A DNA stretch of 12,840 nucleotides from an uncultured Robinsoniella sp. (GTDB lineage Bacteria; Bacillota; Clostridia; Lachnospirales; Lachnospiraceae). The position numbers and the translations under genes were made by a program. Under the pieces are notes generated by a model that was not told the origin of the DNA, made no database searches, and worked only from the letters and a program-made list of their open reading frames with translations. Below are positions 12,621-12,840 of the stretch, one piece after another. The stretch covers positions 1 to 12,840 of the forward strand of contig UQCR01000155.1 of assembly GCA_900539655.1 (NCBI GenBank), written 5' to 3'. Positions within the stretch are counted from its first letter, which is position 1. Each line of letters starts with the position of its first letter.

Positions 12621-12840
12621 CTATCTCGCTGTATGTTTCATCTTTTTCTCTCTCTGTTCCGTTGCCGGCTGTAACGTAAGGTTATGTGTGTCAAACTGAT
12701 ATACCATATCCGATACATGCAGGGGGATCAGTCCGTACAGTTTATCTTCCTTACTCTTCATCTCTACTACCTCCTGCAATTTCTCGGTAGTGTCAAATTT
12801 ACTACCTTCTTTTTTATATAAAACCCTGTAGTTACTGGGG
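12621..12840 (-). CDS. 3' end of a gene entering from the right edge (unknown)
   Basis: The frame ending at TAG (12621-12623) is open for 72 codons to the window edge and reads like protein: PSNYRVLYKKEGSKFDTTEK, LQEVVEMKSKEDKLYGLIPL, then HVSDMVYQFDTHN. It looks like the end of a longer mobile-element protein; a faint likeness to the YxVxY...SVSDxV pattern of YodL-type domains is noted but not claimed. Alternatively an internal ATG at 12761, preceded by GCAGGAGGTAGTAGAG, would give a free-standing 46-residue protein (MKSKEDKLYG...). The ribosome site overlaps codons for QEVVE, so it could be coincidental. I favour the longer frame. Confidence 0.55.
   Translation of the reverse strand, partial: PSNYRVLYKKEGSKFDTTEKLQEVVEMKSKEDKLYGLIPLHVSDMVYQFDTHNLTLQPATEQREKKMKHTAR

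Overview
The window reads as an internal piece of an integrative and conjugative element (or conjugative plasmid) from a low-to-mid GC Gram-positive anaerobe, most likely a clostridial/Lachnospiraceae-type Firmicute. Reasons: a MOBP-type relaxase with a MobC partner, a PcfB/DUF3801-like protein next to a VirD4/TraG-type coupling protein, strong AGGAGG ribosome binding sites, frequent TTG/GTG starts, and tightly packed co-directional genes. Every supported gene is on the minus strand, so transcription runs from high to low coordinates.

Layout, in the direction of transcription. 12840-12621: the 3' end of a gene entering from the right edge. 12620-12435: a gap with two copies of a Shine-Dalgarno-bearing repeat and a 12-bp palindrome. 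12434-10923: a C5 cytosine methyltransferase whose AdoMet motif I sits at the extreme C-terminus, i.e. a circularly permuted enzyme. 10922-10390: a 530-bp non-coding region with five hairpins built on a CTGATAGCAG-like word, then three more inverted repeats around a TATCTTG/C sequence that resembles a P-type (RP4-like) nick site, proposed as oriT. 10389-6321: seven accessory genes, mostly small and of unknown function. Three share one domain, two more form a tandem duplicate pair, and a separate gene inside the mob/transfer block (4438-3872) matches the N-terminal half of the first set. 6302-6259: a terminator-like hairpin. 6208-4428: mobC and the relaxase, nearly touching. 4438-1965: four unknown transfer-linked genes, one with a coiled coil between three copies of a short repeat. 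1968-754: PcfB-like protein. 754-49: the N-terminal 235 codons of the coupling ATPase, whose frame breaks inside the conserved DPFW(E) motif at a GTGTG sequence; this looks like the 5' end of a group II intron running off the left edge.

How it may work together (inference): MobC and the relaxase nick oriT, and the coupling protein with the PcfB-like protein hands the DNA to a type IV secretion channel encoded to the left. If the nick is placed correctly, the accessory genes at 10389-6321 enter the recipient first, so they are leading-region candidates for anti-defence or establishment roles. Ten of the thirteen complete, well-supported proteins encoded between the oriT candidate and the coupling protein end in a terminal arginine, usually in a basic tail and with differing arginine codons. 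This could be a secretion or protein-protein recognition tag and is the least explained pattern here. No rRNA, tRNA, CRISPR array, integrase or att site is visible.
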